The notes beneath the pieces were generated by a model. The model ran no database searches. It was not told the origin of the DNA and saw nothing but the letters and a program-made list of their open reading frames with translations. A program made the position numbers and the translations under genes. A stretch of 64,000 nt of DNA from positions 1 to 64,000 of the forward strand of contig JAFIEK010000019.1 of assembly GCA_020832545.1 (NCBI GenBank). Direction: 5' to 3'. Within the stretch, counting starts at the first letter, position 1; every line of letters starts with the position of its first letter. This document shows, one piece after another, positions 41,994-50,232 of this stretch. The stretch comes from Pararhodobacter sp. (GTDB lineage Bacteria; Pseudomonadota; Alphaproteobacteria; Rhodobacterales; Rhodobacteraceae).

Positions 41994-43163
41994 ATGGCCG
42001 CTGAAGCACAGGAACTGCCGGCAAAAGGCCGGTTACTGATCCGCAATATCGGTCTTTTGCTGAGCGGTGATCTGGACAAGCCCGTTCTGGACAGCGATTG
42101 CCTGCTGATAGAGGACGGGGTGATCGCCGGATTCAACGCCGATGATGCCGACAGTGAGATTGACGCGCAGGGCTGCGCCGTCATGCCAGGCCTGATCGAC
42201 AGCCACACGCACCCGGTCTTTGGTGACTGGACCCCGCGCCAGAACCAGCTTGGCTGGATAGAGATGAATGTGAACGGCGCGGTGACCAGCTTTCTGTCCG
42301 CGGGCGAGGTGCATCTGCCGGGCCGCCCCAAGGATGCCGAGGGCGTGCGCGCACTGGCCATGGTGGCGCAGCGCTGCTTTCTGAACTTCCGCCCTGCCGG
42401 GGCCAAGGTGATCGCAGGCGCACCGGTGCCCGAGATGGATTTCGACCGTGAATTCTACGCCAGCCTCAAGGCTGCGGGCATCCACCGCATCGGCGAGATT
42501 GGTCTGGGGACCGTCGCCAAGGGCGCAGATGCCGCGCGGGTCACCGGCTGGTGCCGTGAACTGGGGATCGAGACGATCATGCACACCGGCGGGCCGTCGA
42601 TTGCCGGTTCGCATCTGGTCACGGCGGACGATGTGTTGATGGCGCAACCTGACGTGGTCAGCCATGTCAACGGCGGCCCCACCTCGATCCCGCATGAGGC
42701 GGTACGCGAGCTGTGCAAACACGCCACCGGCGCGCTGGAGGCCGTGCACAACGGCAACGAGAAATCCGCCATCGTGGCACTGGAAGCGACGCTGGAGGCC
42801 GGGCGTCTGGCTGATTTCCTGCTGGGTACCGACGCACCTGCCGGTTCCGGCGTTCAGCCCAACGGCATGCTGCGGATGATAACGCTGCTGGCCAGCTTTG
42901 GCGGGCTGCCTGCTGAACAGGCGATCTGCTGCGCCACCGGCAACATCACCCGCAAGCGCAAACTGGATCAGGGCATGCTGGAAGCCGGTCGCCCCGCTGA
43001 TATCGTCTTCCTTGACCGCCCCGATGGATCAGATGGCAAGAACGTGCTGGAGGCCATGGCGATGGGCAATATCCCCGGCATCGCGGCGGTGATGATCGAC
43101 GGCAAGATGCGCACCGGGCGCTCGCGCTCTACCCCGCCATCGGCCCGCGTGCCGCGCATCTGA
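41994..43163 (+). CDS. ena: Enamidase (6-oxo-1,4,5,6-tetrahydronicotinate amidohydrolase)
   Basis: The 389-residue amidohydrolase aligns by eye with Eubacterium barkeri enamidase. GLIDSHTHPVFGDWTPRQ carries His71 and His73, and GRPKDAEGVRALA, GEIGLGTVAKGADAA, MHTGGPSIAGSHLVTADDV, SHVNGGPTSI and GTDAPAGSGVQPNGMLR follow. It opens the reduced pyridine ring of tetrahydro-6-oxonicotinate to 2-formylglutarate and ammonia in the reductive nicotinate pathway. Its neighbours, a DUF1185 protein and a MarR regulator, are in the same unit. Confidence 0.88.
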   Translation: MAAEAQELPAKGRLLIRNIGLLLSGDLDKPVLDSDCLLIEDGVIAGFNADDADSEIDAQGCAVMPGLIDSHTHPVFGDWTPRQNQLGWIEMNVNGAVTSFLSAGEVHLPGRPKDAEGVRALAMVAQRCFLNFRPAGAKVIAGAPVPEMDFDREFYASLKAAGIHRIGEIGLGTVAKGADAARVTGWCRELGIETIMHTGGPSIAGSHLVTADDVLMAQPDVVSHVNGGPTSIPHEAVRELCKHATGALEAVHNGNEKSAIVALEATLEAGRLADFLLGTDAPAGSGVQPNGMLRMITLLASFGGLPAEQAICCATGNITRKRKLDQGMLEAGRPADIVFLDRPDGSDGKNVLEAMAMGNIPGIAAVMIDGKMRTGRSRSTPPSARVPRI

Positions 43164-43175
43164 AGGAGGGGAAAC

Positions 43176-43760
43176 ATGCAAGCCAAGATCCGCAAAATCG
43201 CCGTTTTCCTTGAGGAAACGCATCTTGAGATGGGCAGGGCCATCAGCCCCGCCACCCGCAAGGCCACGGCTGTCGCGGTGATCGAAAATCCGCTGGCCGG
43301 GCGATATGAGAGTGACCTCGAAGGGCTGATGCAGATCGGCGCCGAGATGGGCGATCTGCTGGGCCGCCGCTGCGTGGAAGCGCTTGGCATTGCGCCAGAG
43401 GCAGCCGAGAGCTACGGCAAGGCCGCGATGGTGGGCGAGAATGGCGAGCTGGAACACGCTGCCGCCATCCTCCACCCCCGGCTTGGCGCGCCCTTGCGCG
43501 ATGCGGTGGGCAGTGGCGCGGCGCTGGTGCCCTCGTCCAAGAAGATGGGCGGGCCGGGCCAGCCGCTGGATGTACCGCTGGGGCACAAGGATGCGGCCTA
43601 TGTGCGCAGCCATTTCGATGCAGCGGTGGTGCAGCTCAATGATGCGCCGCGCGCAAACGAGATCATGGTTGCTGTTTCGGTCACCGATTCAGGCCGCCCC
43701 CTGCCCCGCGTTGGCGGGCTGACAACGGATGAAATCGTCGGTAAGGATGGCTTGCGATAA
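43176..43760 (+). CDS. DUF1185 (amino acid synthesis family) protein, copy 1
   Basis: The 194-residue protein has the family motifs AVIENPLAGRYESDL, GYGKAAMVG-like SYGKAAMVGENGELEHAAA, LVPSSKKMGGPGQPLDVPLGHKDAAYVRSHFD and the terminal DEIVGKDGLR. A clear paralogue lies at 47256-47840 on the other strand in the same pathway. Biochemical role unknown; two copies within one catabolic cluster suggest a heteromer or two successive steps. Confidence 0.88.
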   Translation: MQAKIRKIAVFLEETHLEMGRAISPATRKATAVAVIENPLAGRYESDLEGLMQIGAEMGDLLGRRCVEALGIAPEAAESYGKAAMVGENGELEHAAAILHPRLGAPLRDAVGSGAALVPSSKKMGGPGQPLDVPLGHKDAAYVRSHFDAAVVQLNDAPRANEIMVAVSVTDSGRPLPRVGGLTTDEIVGKDGLR

Positions 43761-43777
43761 CTGCGGGGAGGCAGCGC

Positions 43778-44245
43778 TTGAATACGCCTGACGAGATCGA
43801 AACCGCTGACATGCCACCCGCACGCCGGGGGCGGCGGCGGTATGTACTGGATACCCAGACGGGCTTCCTGTTGCGAAAGGCCCAGCAACGCCACCTGAGC
43901 ATCTTTTCAGCGCATATGGCAGAGGGGCTGACAGCACAGCAATTCGCCACGCTGGCGAAATTGCTGGAAGTGGGGCCCTCGTCGCAGAACTCGCTGGGCC
44001 GCCAGACGGCGATGGACAATTCCACCATTAACGGCGTGGTCAAACGGCTGCACCAGCGCGGGCTGATCGACAAGATCCCCTCGCCCGACGATAACCGCAT
44101 GCATCTGGTGCGACTGACACCTGAGGGCGAGCGCGTCACCAACCGCGTGTTGCCGCTGGCGCAGGAAATTACCCGGCTGACGCTGGCGCCGCTCACGCGC
44201 AGCGAACAAGCGACACTGGTGCGGCTGTTGCGCAAGATCGGCTGA
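43778..44245 (+). CDS. MarR family regulator, NicR-like
   Basis: From a TTG start with GGGAGG upstream, the 155-residue product has the winged-helix MarR core. It carries the segment YVLDTQTGFLLRKAQQRHLSIF typical of NicR/BpsR regulators of nicotinate catabolism in Pseudomonas and Bordetella. The wing is SPDDNRMHLVRLTPEG. It is the last gene of its unit and probably represses both catabolic units when inducer is absent. Confidence 0.85.
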   Translation: MNTPDEIETADMPPARRGRRRYVLDTQTGFLLRKAQQRHLSIFSAHMAEGLTAQQFATLAKLLEVGPSSQNSLGRQTAMDNSTINGVVKRLHQRGLIDKIPSPDDNRMHLVRLTPEGERVTNRVLPLAQEITRLTLAPLTRSEQATLVRLLRKIG

Positions 44246-44275
44246 GGGGCGCTGAACGCAATTTCCTGATCGCGT

Positions 44276-45541
44276 TCACCCACCCACCAGCGCAAGGCTC
44301 AGCCATGGCACCAGTGCCAGCACAACCAGCGCCACACAGGCGACCAGAAAGAACGGGATTGCCACGTAGAAGACCCGCATCGCGCTGACCCCGCTGACCG
44401 AGGCCGCGACATACAGCCCGATCCCTACCGGCGGCGACAACAGTCCTAAAATCAGGTTCACCGACACCACCACGCCGAAATGCAATGGATGGATGCCGTA
44501 GACTTCGGTCGCGATCGGCAAGAGGATCGGCACAACCATGATCAGCCCCGGTATCCCGTCAATCACCGTGCCCACGATCAGAAGCAGCACCAGCACCAGC
44601 AGCATGAAGGCCACCGGCGTTGTTGCAACCGATTGGATCCACGCCGCTGCCGTCTGCGGCACCTGACCGAAGATCAGCACCCAGGAAAACACCCCCGCCG
44701 CCGCCACCAGAAACAGCACCAGCGCCGAGTTCAGCCCTGTCCGCAGAAGGATCATCGGGAAATCGCGCAGCTTCAGCGACCGGGTATAGAACATGCCGAT
44801 CGCGGTGGCCACCACCGCACCGATCGCCGCCGCCTCGGTCGGCGAGCCAAAGCCGCCGATGATCGTGCCGATGATTACCAGCGGGATTGTCAGCATCGGA
44901 AGTGCATCACGCAGGGCGACAAACCGCGCGCGCCAGCTCAATTTTTCGCCTTGCGGATAGTTGTAACGCCAACCCAACGCCGCCACCGTCAGAATGAACA
45001 GCGTCGTCAGCAACAGCCCCGGCAGGATCCCGGCGATCAGCATGTCGCGCACCGCCACCTGTGCCAGCACCGCATAGACCACAAACACGATGGAGGGCGG
45101 AATAATCGGCCCCAAGAGCCCACCAAAGGCCGTCAACCCCGCTGCAAACCCCTTGTCATAGCCCGCGCGCTGCATCTCGGGCACCATCACCTGGCTCATC
45201 ATCGCAATCTGTGCCGTGGCCGAACCCAGGATCGAGGCCACCATCATATTGGCCAGCAAGTTGATATAGGCCAGCCCACCCTTGAGCGCGCCGACAAAAA
45301 CCGCCGCCAGCCGCACCAGCCGCGTGGTGATGCCCGCACCGTTCATCAACTCACCGATCAGGATGAACAACGGGATCGCCAGCAACCCGAAATTATCCAG
45401 CGACGAAAACAGCTTGAGCGGGTAGCTATCCAGCAGCAGCGGGTTGCCCGTCTCATAGATGAACACCAGTGCTGCAACGCACAGGATCAGGCCGATCGGC
45501 AGGCCGATCACCAAAAGCAGCATGAAGGCCAGCGTGGTCAT
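44276..45541 (-). CDS. TRAP transporter large subunit (DctM), catabolic cluster
   Basis: The 421-residue polytopic DctM protein has GSATAQIAMMSQVMVPEM, GLLGPIIPPSIVFVVYAVLAQ and GGFGSPTEAAAIGAVVA signatures. It ends the long minus-strand operon and converges with the MarR gene. Cargo likely a pyridine carboxylate or a ring-cleavage acid. Confidence 0.92.
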   Translation of the reverse strand: MTTLAFMLLLVIGLPIGLILCVAALVFIYETGNPLLLDSYPLKLFSSLDNFGLLAIPLFILIGELMNGAGITTRLVRLAAVFVGALKGGLAYINLLANMMVASILGSATAQIAMMSQVMVPEMQRAGYDKGFAAGLTAFGGLLGPIIPPSIVFVVYAVLAQVAVRDMLIAGILPGLLLTTLFILTVAALGWRYNYPQGEKLSWRARFVALRDALPMLTIPLVIIGTIIGGFGSPTEAAAIGAVVATAIGMFYTRSLKLRDFPMILLRTGLNSALVLFLVAAAGVFSWVLIFGQVPQTAAAWIQSVATTPVAFMLLVLVLLLIVGTVIDGIPGLIMVVPILLPIATEVYGIHPLHFGVVVSVNLILGLLSPPVGIGLYVAASVSGVSAMRVFYVAIPFFLVACVALVVLALVPWLSLALVGG

Positions 45542-45545
45542 GGGG

Positions 45546-46127
45546 TCAGCCCTCGCTCTTGGTGAATTCCTGAGCCAGCGGACGCGGCTCGATCAGGCCC
45601 AGATCTTCGACCAGATTGGTCAGTGCATGCACGCTCAGCGTCAGGGCGAACCATGGCATGATCAAAAAGAACCAGACAAACCGCAGACCCAGAACAGGGG
45701 TCATTTCGGTATAGATGAAATTGAAGGTCGCCATTTCGAATTCGCCGACATCGAAGCCCGCAGCCATCAACCCCGGCAGGTTGAACCAGCGCCAGCAAAG
45801 CCAGAGCAGCACAAAACCGAAACAGGCCGCCAGCGCCGAGATTATCATGCGCAACACACGCACCACCGGCTTCTTGGCCAGTTCATGCAAGATCAGCACC
45901 GCCGGGTCCGTACGTGCGCGCAGCATGAGCGAGGCGCCGACAAAGCCTGCCAGCGTCATCGACAGGATCGCCAGTTCATCGGCCCATGCCAGTGTGATGT
46001 TAAACAGCCGGAAGGAAACATTCATCAGCACAAAAATCGCCACACCTGCGATGAGCACCATCAGCAGTAGGCGCTCGATTCTGGTCAGCGCGTCTGAGAT
46101 CCGGCGCAGCATTCTGACAAGGGGCAT
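45546..46127 (-). CDS. TRAP transporter small subunit (DctQ), catabolic cluster
   Basis: The 193-residue protein has four helices with a DctQ core (FNITLAWADELAILSMTLAGFVGASLMLRAR). It is four bases upstream of the DctM gene and works with it. Confidence 0.88.
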   Translation of the reverse strand: MPLVRMLRRISDALTRIERLLLMVLIAGVAIFVLMNVSFRLFNITLAWADELAILSMTLAGFVGASLMLRARTDPAVLILHELAKKPVVRVLRMIISALAACFGFVLLWLCWRWFNLPGLMAAGFDVGEFEMATFNFIYTEMTPVLGLRFVWFFLIMPWFALTLSVHALTNLVEDLGLIEPRPLAQEFTKSEG

Positions 46128-46162
46128 TCAATCCTCCGCGCAGGCGGCACGCAATCTGAAGA

Positions 46163-46196
46163 TGCGGGGCGCGCGCTGTCACAGCCTCGCCCCGCA
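46163..46196 (-). repeat. Intercistronic hairpin after the TRAP binding-protein gene
   Basis: A 9-bp stem TGCGGGGCG / CGCCCCGCA with a 16-base loop sits between the binding-protein and small-subunit genes. No T tract follows, so it likely protects the upstream mRNA rather than terminating. Confidence 0.5.
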
Positions 46197-46206
46197 AATG
46201 GCTTCA

Positions 46207-47184
46207 TCAGAAGCCGGCGACCAGTTCACGCAAGCGCGCGACATAGGGGGTCTGCTCGGCCCAATGGGCATCCCAGCGCTCAACTATATCGCCAAAGAAC
46301 TCGGGGCCGACATCATCGGTGATGTTGATACCCGCAGCCTCGCGCAGGCGCTCCAGCTTGCCGGCTTCTTCATCGACAAAACGGTCGATGGTGCGATCGC
46401 AATGCAGCTGGATGGCATCGCCGATCAACGTGCGATCCTCTTCGCTCATCCCGCCCCAGACGCGGGCCGAGACCAGCGCGACCATGCCGAACATGTGGTG
46501 GTTGGTGACCATCATGTTGGGCGCGTGCTCATAGTAGCGGAAATTGATGATCGATTCGAAATCCATGTCGATGGCGTCGATCTGGCCATTGGCCAGCGCG
46601 TCATAGACCTGCGTCAGTGGCATCGGTGCCGGGGCCGCGCCGAACATCTCGAAGAAGGTGCGGATTGCGGGCGCGGGCGTGATGCGGAAGCGCATACCGC
46701 TCAGATCAGCGGCCGAGGAAACCGGCTGTCGCGTCATCAGCTGGCGCATCCCGGTCATCGCATAGCACACGCCCACGGTGCCGGTGGCACGCGGCAGGTC
46801 TTCAAGTATCTCGCGCGCGGGTTCCGAGCGCAGCACCGCCGCCGCATCGGCGATATTGTCGACGAGGAAGGGTGCGTGCAGGGCAGCCATATTGGGCACC
46901 CGTGTCGTCACCTCGGCGGTGGTCAGCCATGCCATGTCCAGCGCGCCGGTCTGCAACTGCTGCAGCATCGTCGCCTCGTTGCCCAGCTGCCCCGAGGGGA
47001 AAGCCACGACCGAGAACCGCCCGTCAGACACTTCCTGAAGCGTGTCATTGAGCGCGGCAACCTCCTGGTTCCACACATGGACCGGCGGCGTGATCAGCCC
47101 CAGCCGGAATTCGCGATCCTGCGCCACGGCGGGCAGCGCAAAGCCGACCCCCGCCACTGCGGCAACCAAAGTCTTCCAGTTCAT
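46207..47184 (-). CDS. TRAP transporter substrate-binding protein (DctP), catabolic cluster
   Basis: The 325-residue periplasmic protein has a signal peptide ending AVAQ and the DctP pattern: LGNEATMLQQLQTGALDMAWLT, MRFRITPAPAIRTFFEMFGA and YDALANGQIDAIDMDFESI. An AAGGAGACGAGGA ribosome site precedes the ATG chosen. It should give the cluster its substrate specificity. Confidence 0.88.
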   Translation of the reverse strand: MNWKTLVAAVAGVGFALPAVAQDREFRLGLITPPVHVWNQEVAALNDTLQEVSDGRFSVVAFPSGQLGNEATMLQQLQTGALDMAWLTTAEVTTRVPNMAALHAPFLVDNIADAAAVLRSEPAREILEDLPRATGTVGVCYAMTGMRQLMTRQPVSSAADLSGMRFRITPAPAIRTFFEMFGAAPAPMPLTQVYDALANGQIDAIDMDFESIINFRYYEHAPNMMVTNHHMFGMVALVSARVWGGMSEEDRTLIGDAIQLHCDRTIDRFVDEEAGKLERLREAAGINITDDVGPEFFGDIVERWDAHWAEQTPYVARLRELVAGF

Positions 47185-47255
47185 TCCTCGTCTCCTTGTT
47201 GAATTCCGCCCGGTTGCCCCGGGCCTGTCAGACAACCCACCTTGGCCATCCACCC

Positions 47256-47840
47256 TTATCGCAGACCGTCCTTGCCCACGATTTCCGTTTTGTCCAGCCC
47301 GCCGACACGCGCATGGATACGCGATCCGGTGGTCATGACAAGCACCAGCGCCAGCTCATTCGCGCGCGGGGCGTCATTCAGCCCCACTTCCATCGCATCG
47401 AAATGACTGCGTACATACGAGGCATCGACATGCGTGATCGGCACATCCAATCGTGTGCCCACGCCGCCCACCTTCTTGGTCGAGGGCACGATGGCCTTGG
47501 CATCACCCAGAACTTCGCGCATCGCATAGCCGCCCGGCACATGCCACAACGCGCCGTGTTCCAGCTCGCCCGCCGCGCCGACGATGGCACCTTTGCCATA
47601 GCCCTCAACCACCGAGGGATCGCCGCCCAGCACCTCGATCATACGCCGCGCCATGGCCAGCCCCAATGGCTCCAGCGTTTTCATGAAGCCTGCGATATCG
47701 GCCTCGTAGCGCCCGGCAAAGGGGTTCTCGATAACGCTGATCATCGCTACCCTGCGCAGGGGCTCGCGTGCGACTGGCCCGCCCTCGTGAAAGATTTCTT
47801 CAGACAGGATGGCCTGTTTGCGGAGCTTGATTTCAGACAT
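47256..47840 (-). CDS. DUF1185 (amino acid synthesis family) protein, copy 2
   Basis: The 194-residue paralogue of the protein at 43176 has the same length and motifs: VIENPFAGRYEADI, EGYGKGAIVGAAGELEHGA, IVPSTKKVGGVGTRLDVPI, ASYVRSHFDAMEVGLNDAPRANEL and EIVGKDGLR. It overlaps the UPF0280 gene by eight bases and is part of the operon for heteroaromatic breakdown. Role unknown. Confidence 0.88.
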   Translation of the reverse strand: MSEIKLRKQAILSEEIFHEGGPVAREPLRRVAMISVIENPFAGRYEADIAGFMKTLEPLGLAMARRMIEVLGGDPSVVEGYGKGAIVGAAGELEHGALWHVPGGYAMREVLGDAKAIVPSTKKVGGVGTRLDVPITHVDASYVRSHFDAMEVGLNDAPRANELALVLVMTTGSRIHARVGGLDKTEIVGKDGLR

Positions 47841-48720
47841 TCAGCAACTTTCCCATTGATATTCCGTCGGCTTCCCCGGCCAACGGCACACGGCCCACCA
47901 GCCGTACCCGGCCTTGCAACACCATCACCGCACCAAGTACATGGCCCGCACCCAGCATGGCATCGGCCATCAGTTCCCCAGCGTCAAGCGCCTGAGTTAC
48001 CTCGGTGTCAGACAACTCACCCACCGCCACCGTCACCTGCCGTGCGCCCAGATCGCTGTCAGGCGACAAATCATGCGCGGGTGAACGGGCAATGGCAGAG
48101 TGACTGGGCAGGTCAACGGCATTGGCCAGCAGCGTGGCGGCAAAATCGGCGGTGGGTGCGTCCGTGGCAAGCACCGTCACGCTGTCGGCAATGCCCAGCG
48201 AATGGCTGCGGCCCTTCGCCCCACTGGTCGCCACGCCCCGGCAGGCATGTGCCGCGCCGATTTCCAGCACGCCGGGCGAGGCCGGGTTGAGCGGGTCAAC
48301 CACCACGCCCAGCCGCCATGCCGTGGCCCCCGGTGCGAGGAAAAGCGCAATGTCGCCGCCATTGTTGACTGATGCGCGTGTCAGGCCCGGCACCAACATG
48401 GCAGCCAGCACCGCCTCGGCCACCGCCCCGGCGACACCGGCCATAGGTGTGACAAAGGTCGGAGAAAAGCGCGCGGCAGCCTGCCACATCCGCCGCGCAA
48501 TGGGGCCTTGCAGAGGGCACTCCCCCGCGCGCACCGGCTGGCGGAGCAGCGGCAGTTCCGCCACCAGTTCCTCCAGCAAGCCATCGAACCGCGCCACCGC
48601 CCGGCGATACGCCTCAGCCACCGCCGCCTCCGGCCCCTCAGCCTGCACGATCAGGTCGATCGGGCCATGGCCAAGGTGCAGGCGGCGCCCGTCCGGCAAA
48701 AGGCGATGGTGCATGCTCAC
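47833..48720 (-). CDS. UPF0280 family protein (ApbE-like fold)
   Basis: The 295-residue protein matches UPF0280. ARRMWQAAARFSPTFVTPMAGVAGAVAEAVL and the VNNGGDIALFL motif recall the flavin-transferase ApbE fold, and GVATSGAKGRSHSLGIADSVTVLA follows. The start is GTG with a 4-base overlap (GTGA) with the reductase stop; an ATG two codons on is possible. It may install or support a cofactor on the adjacent reductase, but this is inference from fold and position. Confidence 0.82.
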   Translation of the reverse strand: MSMHHRLLPDGRRLHLGHGPIDLIVQAEGPEAAVAEAYRRAVARFDGLLEELVAELPLLRQPVRAGECPLQGPIARRMWQAAARFSPTFVTPMAGVAGAVAEAVLAAMLVPGLTRASVNNGGDIALFLAPGATAWRLGVVVDPLNPASPGVLEIGAAHACRGVATSGAKGRSHSLGIADSVTVLATDAPTADFAATLLANAVDLPSHSAIARSPAHDLSPDSDLGARQVTVAVGELSDTEVTQALDAGELMADAMLGAGHVLGAVMVLQGRVRLVGRVPLAGEADGISMGKLLNV

Positions 48721-50228
48721 GGTTTACGGTTCCAGCTGAAGTGATGCGGCAGCACCGGCCAGTGCCCCTGATCGGTGCCAAGGCTCAACTGCCGGTCACT
48801 CACCTCGGCCAGGGGCCGGATCGAGGCCATATGCCCGCCCAAGGCCTCATAATCCGACAGGCGCATGGTGAACTCAATCGGCGCCACCAGCGCCGGTGTG
48901 GGCACGTAACCGAATGAATTTTCAGGCATTTGCGTGACATCCACCATATAGGTGATCCCGCCGCCCGGCCAGATATAGACCGCCGCCCCGCCCGATGTCA
49001 CATAGGTCAGCATATCGCGGACCGAGCGGGTCAGCTTTACCGGGTTCTCGGTCACACCCGCGCGCAACGACCCGCCAGCGCCACCGATAAACACCACCGA
49101 GCATAACGCCGGTTCGCAGTTTTCCTGCACCCGCACCACGGAATCGCGCACGGCCTCCGGCATCTCGGTCACCACCGGGTGCAGCGCTTCATCCAGCACG
49201 AAATAGTCTGAGTGATCGCCGGTGGTCGACACCATCAGCATCTTCATCCCCGGCTTCGCCACCTTGGGGTCGAAACGGTCAATGATCGTCAGCGGGTCAT
49301 CAATATTGGTGCCGCCCCAGCCCTGCCCCGGCCCTGCCACGCGGAAATAGCGGCCCGGCGTGCTTTTCTGGCCCTTGATCTTGATGCCGGTGGGCGGCAC
49401 GTCCAAGAGCTTGCCTGCCTGATGCTCGGACAAAACGCCGGTGATATGGTCATCGACCACCACCACCTCATCGACATGGCGGAACCATTGTTGCGCGAAC
49501 ATGCCGATCGCGGCGGAACCACAGCCCACCCGCATCCGCTCTTCGCGCTGACCGTCGATGATCGGGGCCTTGCCCGCCTCGACCACAATCGACACACCAT
49601 CATCAACCTGCAGCTCCACCGGCTGGCGGTTGCACAGATGCAAAAGCGCTTCGCAGGTGGCGCGGCCCTCTTTCTTGGAACCACCCGTCAGGTGGTGCAC
49701 GCCACCAAGGCTCATCATCTGGCTGCCGTATTCGCCGGTCGTGACATGGCCCACAACCTCGCCCTGAAAACGTACAGTCGCCGTCTCAGGGCCGAGGTGG
49801 CGGTCGGTGTCGATCTTCAGCTTGACGCCGCAGTAGGAAAATATCCCCTCGGTCACCACCGTCACCATATCCACCCCGTCCATCTGGCTGGAGACGATGA
49901 AGGGCGCAGGCTTGTAATCCGGGTAGGTGGTGCCCGCACCAACGGCGGTCAGAAACCGCTCTGGCGGCTGGACGAGCTCACCATCCCATTCGCGGCCCTT
50001 GTCCAGAAAGCTGACCAGCTCGCCACCCGATTGCACTGCCCGGTCCAGAATAACCAGCGGGTCAACGCGGGTCAGCACGCCCTCGACATTGGCATAGCGG
50101 TCACAGGCGCCTGCACGACCCTCGGCGATGAAGCACAGGACCGGGCAGGCATCGCAGCGGATCTTTTCGGGCTTCTCGCGCCGCGTGCGGGGAGCTGCAG
50201 GAGGTAAGGTAGTGGTGTCATCGGTCAT
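48717..50228 (-). CDS. hnr: 6-hydroxynicotinate reductase
   Basis: The 503-residue protein matches the iron-sulfur 6-hydroxynicotinate reductase family. The N-terminal cysteine cluster is Cys25, Cys28, Cys32 and Cys42. Further motifs are MDGVDMVTVVTEGIFSYCGV, GEYGSQMMSLGGVHHLTGGSKKEG and MRVGCGSAAIGMFAQQW. It uses reduced ferredoxin to convert 6-hydroxynicotinate to tetrahydro-6-oxonicotinate, the substrate of enamidase. Finding it in an apparently respiring alphaproteobacterium with a cytochrome oxidase is noteworthy. Confidence 0.9.
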   Translation of the reverse strand: MTDDTTTLPPAAPRTRREKPEKIRCDACPVLCFIAEGRAGACDRYANVEGVLTRVDPLVILDRAVQSGGELVSFLDKGREWDGELVQPPERFLTAVGAGTTYPDYKPAPFIVSSQMDGVDMVTVVTEGIFSYCGVKLKIDTDRHLGPETATVRFQGEVVGHVTTGEYGSQMMSLGGVHHLTGGSKKEGRATCEALLHLCNRQPVELQVDDGVSIVVEAGKAPIIDGQREERMRVGCGSAAIGMFAQQWFRHVDEVVVVDDHITGVLSEHQAGKLLDVPPTGIKIKGQKSTPGRYFRVAGPGQGWGGTNIDDPLTIIDRFDPKVAKPGMKMLMVSTTGDHSDYFVLDEALHPVVTEMPEAVRDSVVRVQENCEPALCSVVFIGGAGGSLRAGVTENPVKLTRSVRDMLTYVTSGGAAVYIWPGGGITYMVDVTQMPENSFGYVPTPALVAPIEFTMRLSDYEALGGHMASIRPLAEVSDRQLSLGTDQGHWPVLPHHFSWNRKP

Positions 50229-50232
50229 GGCG

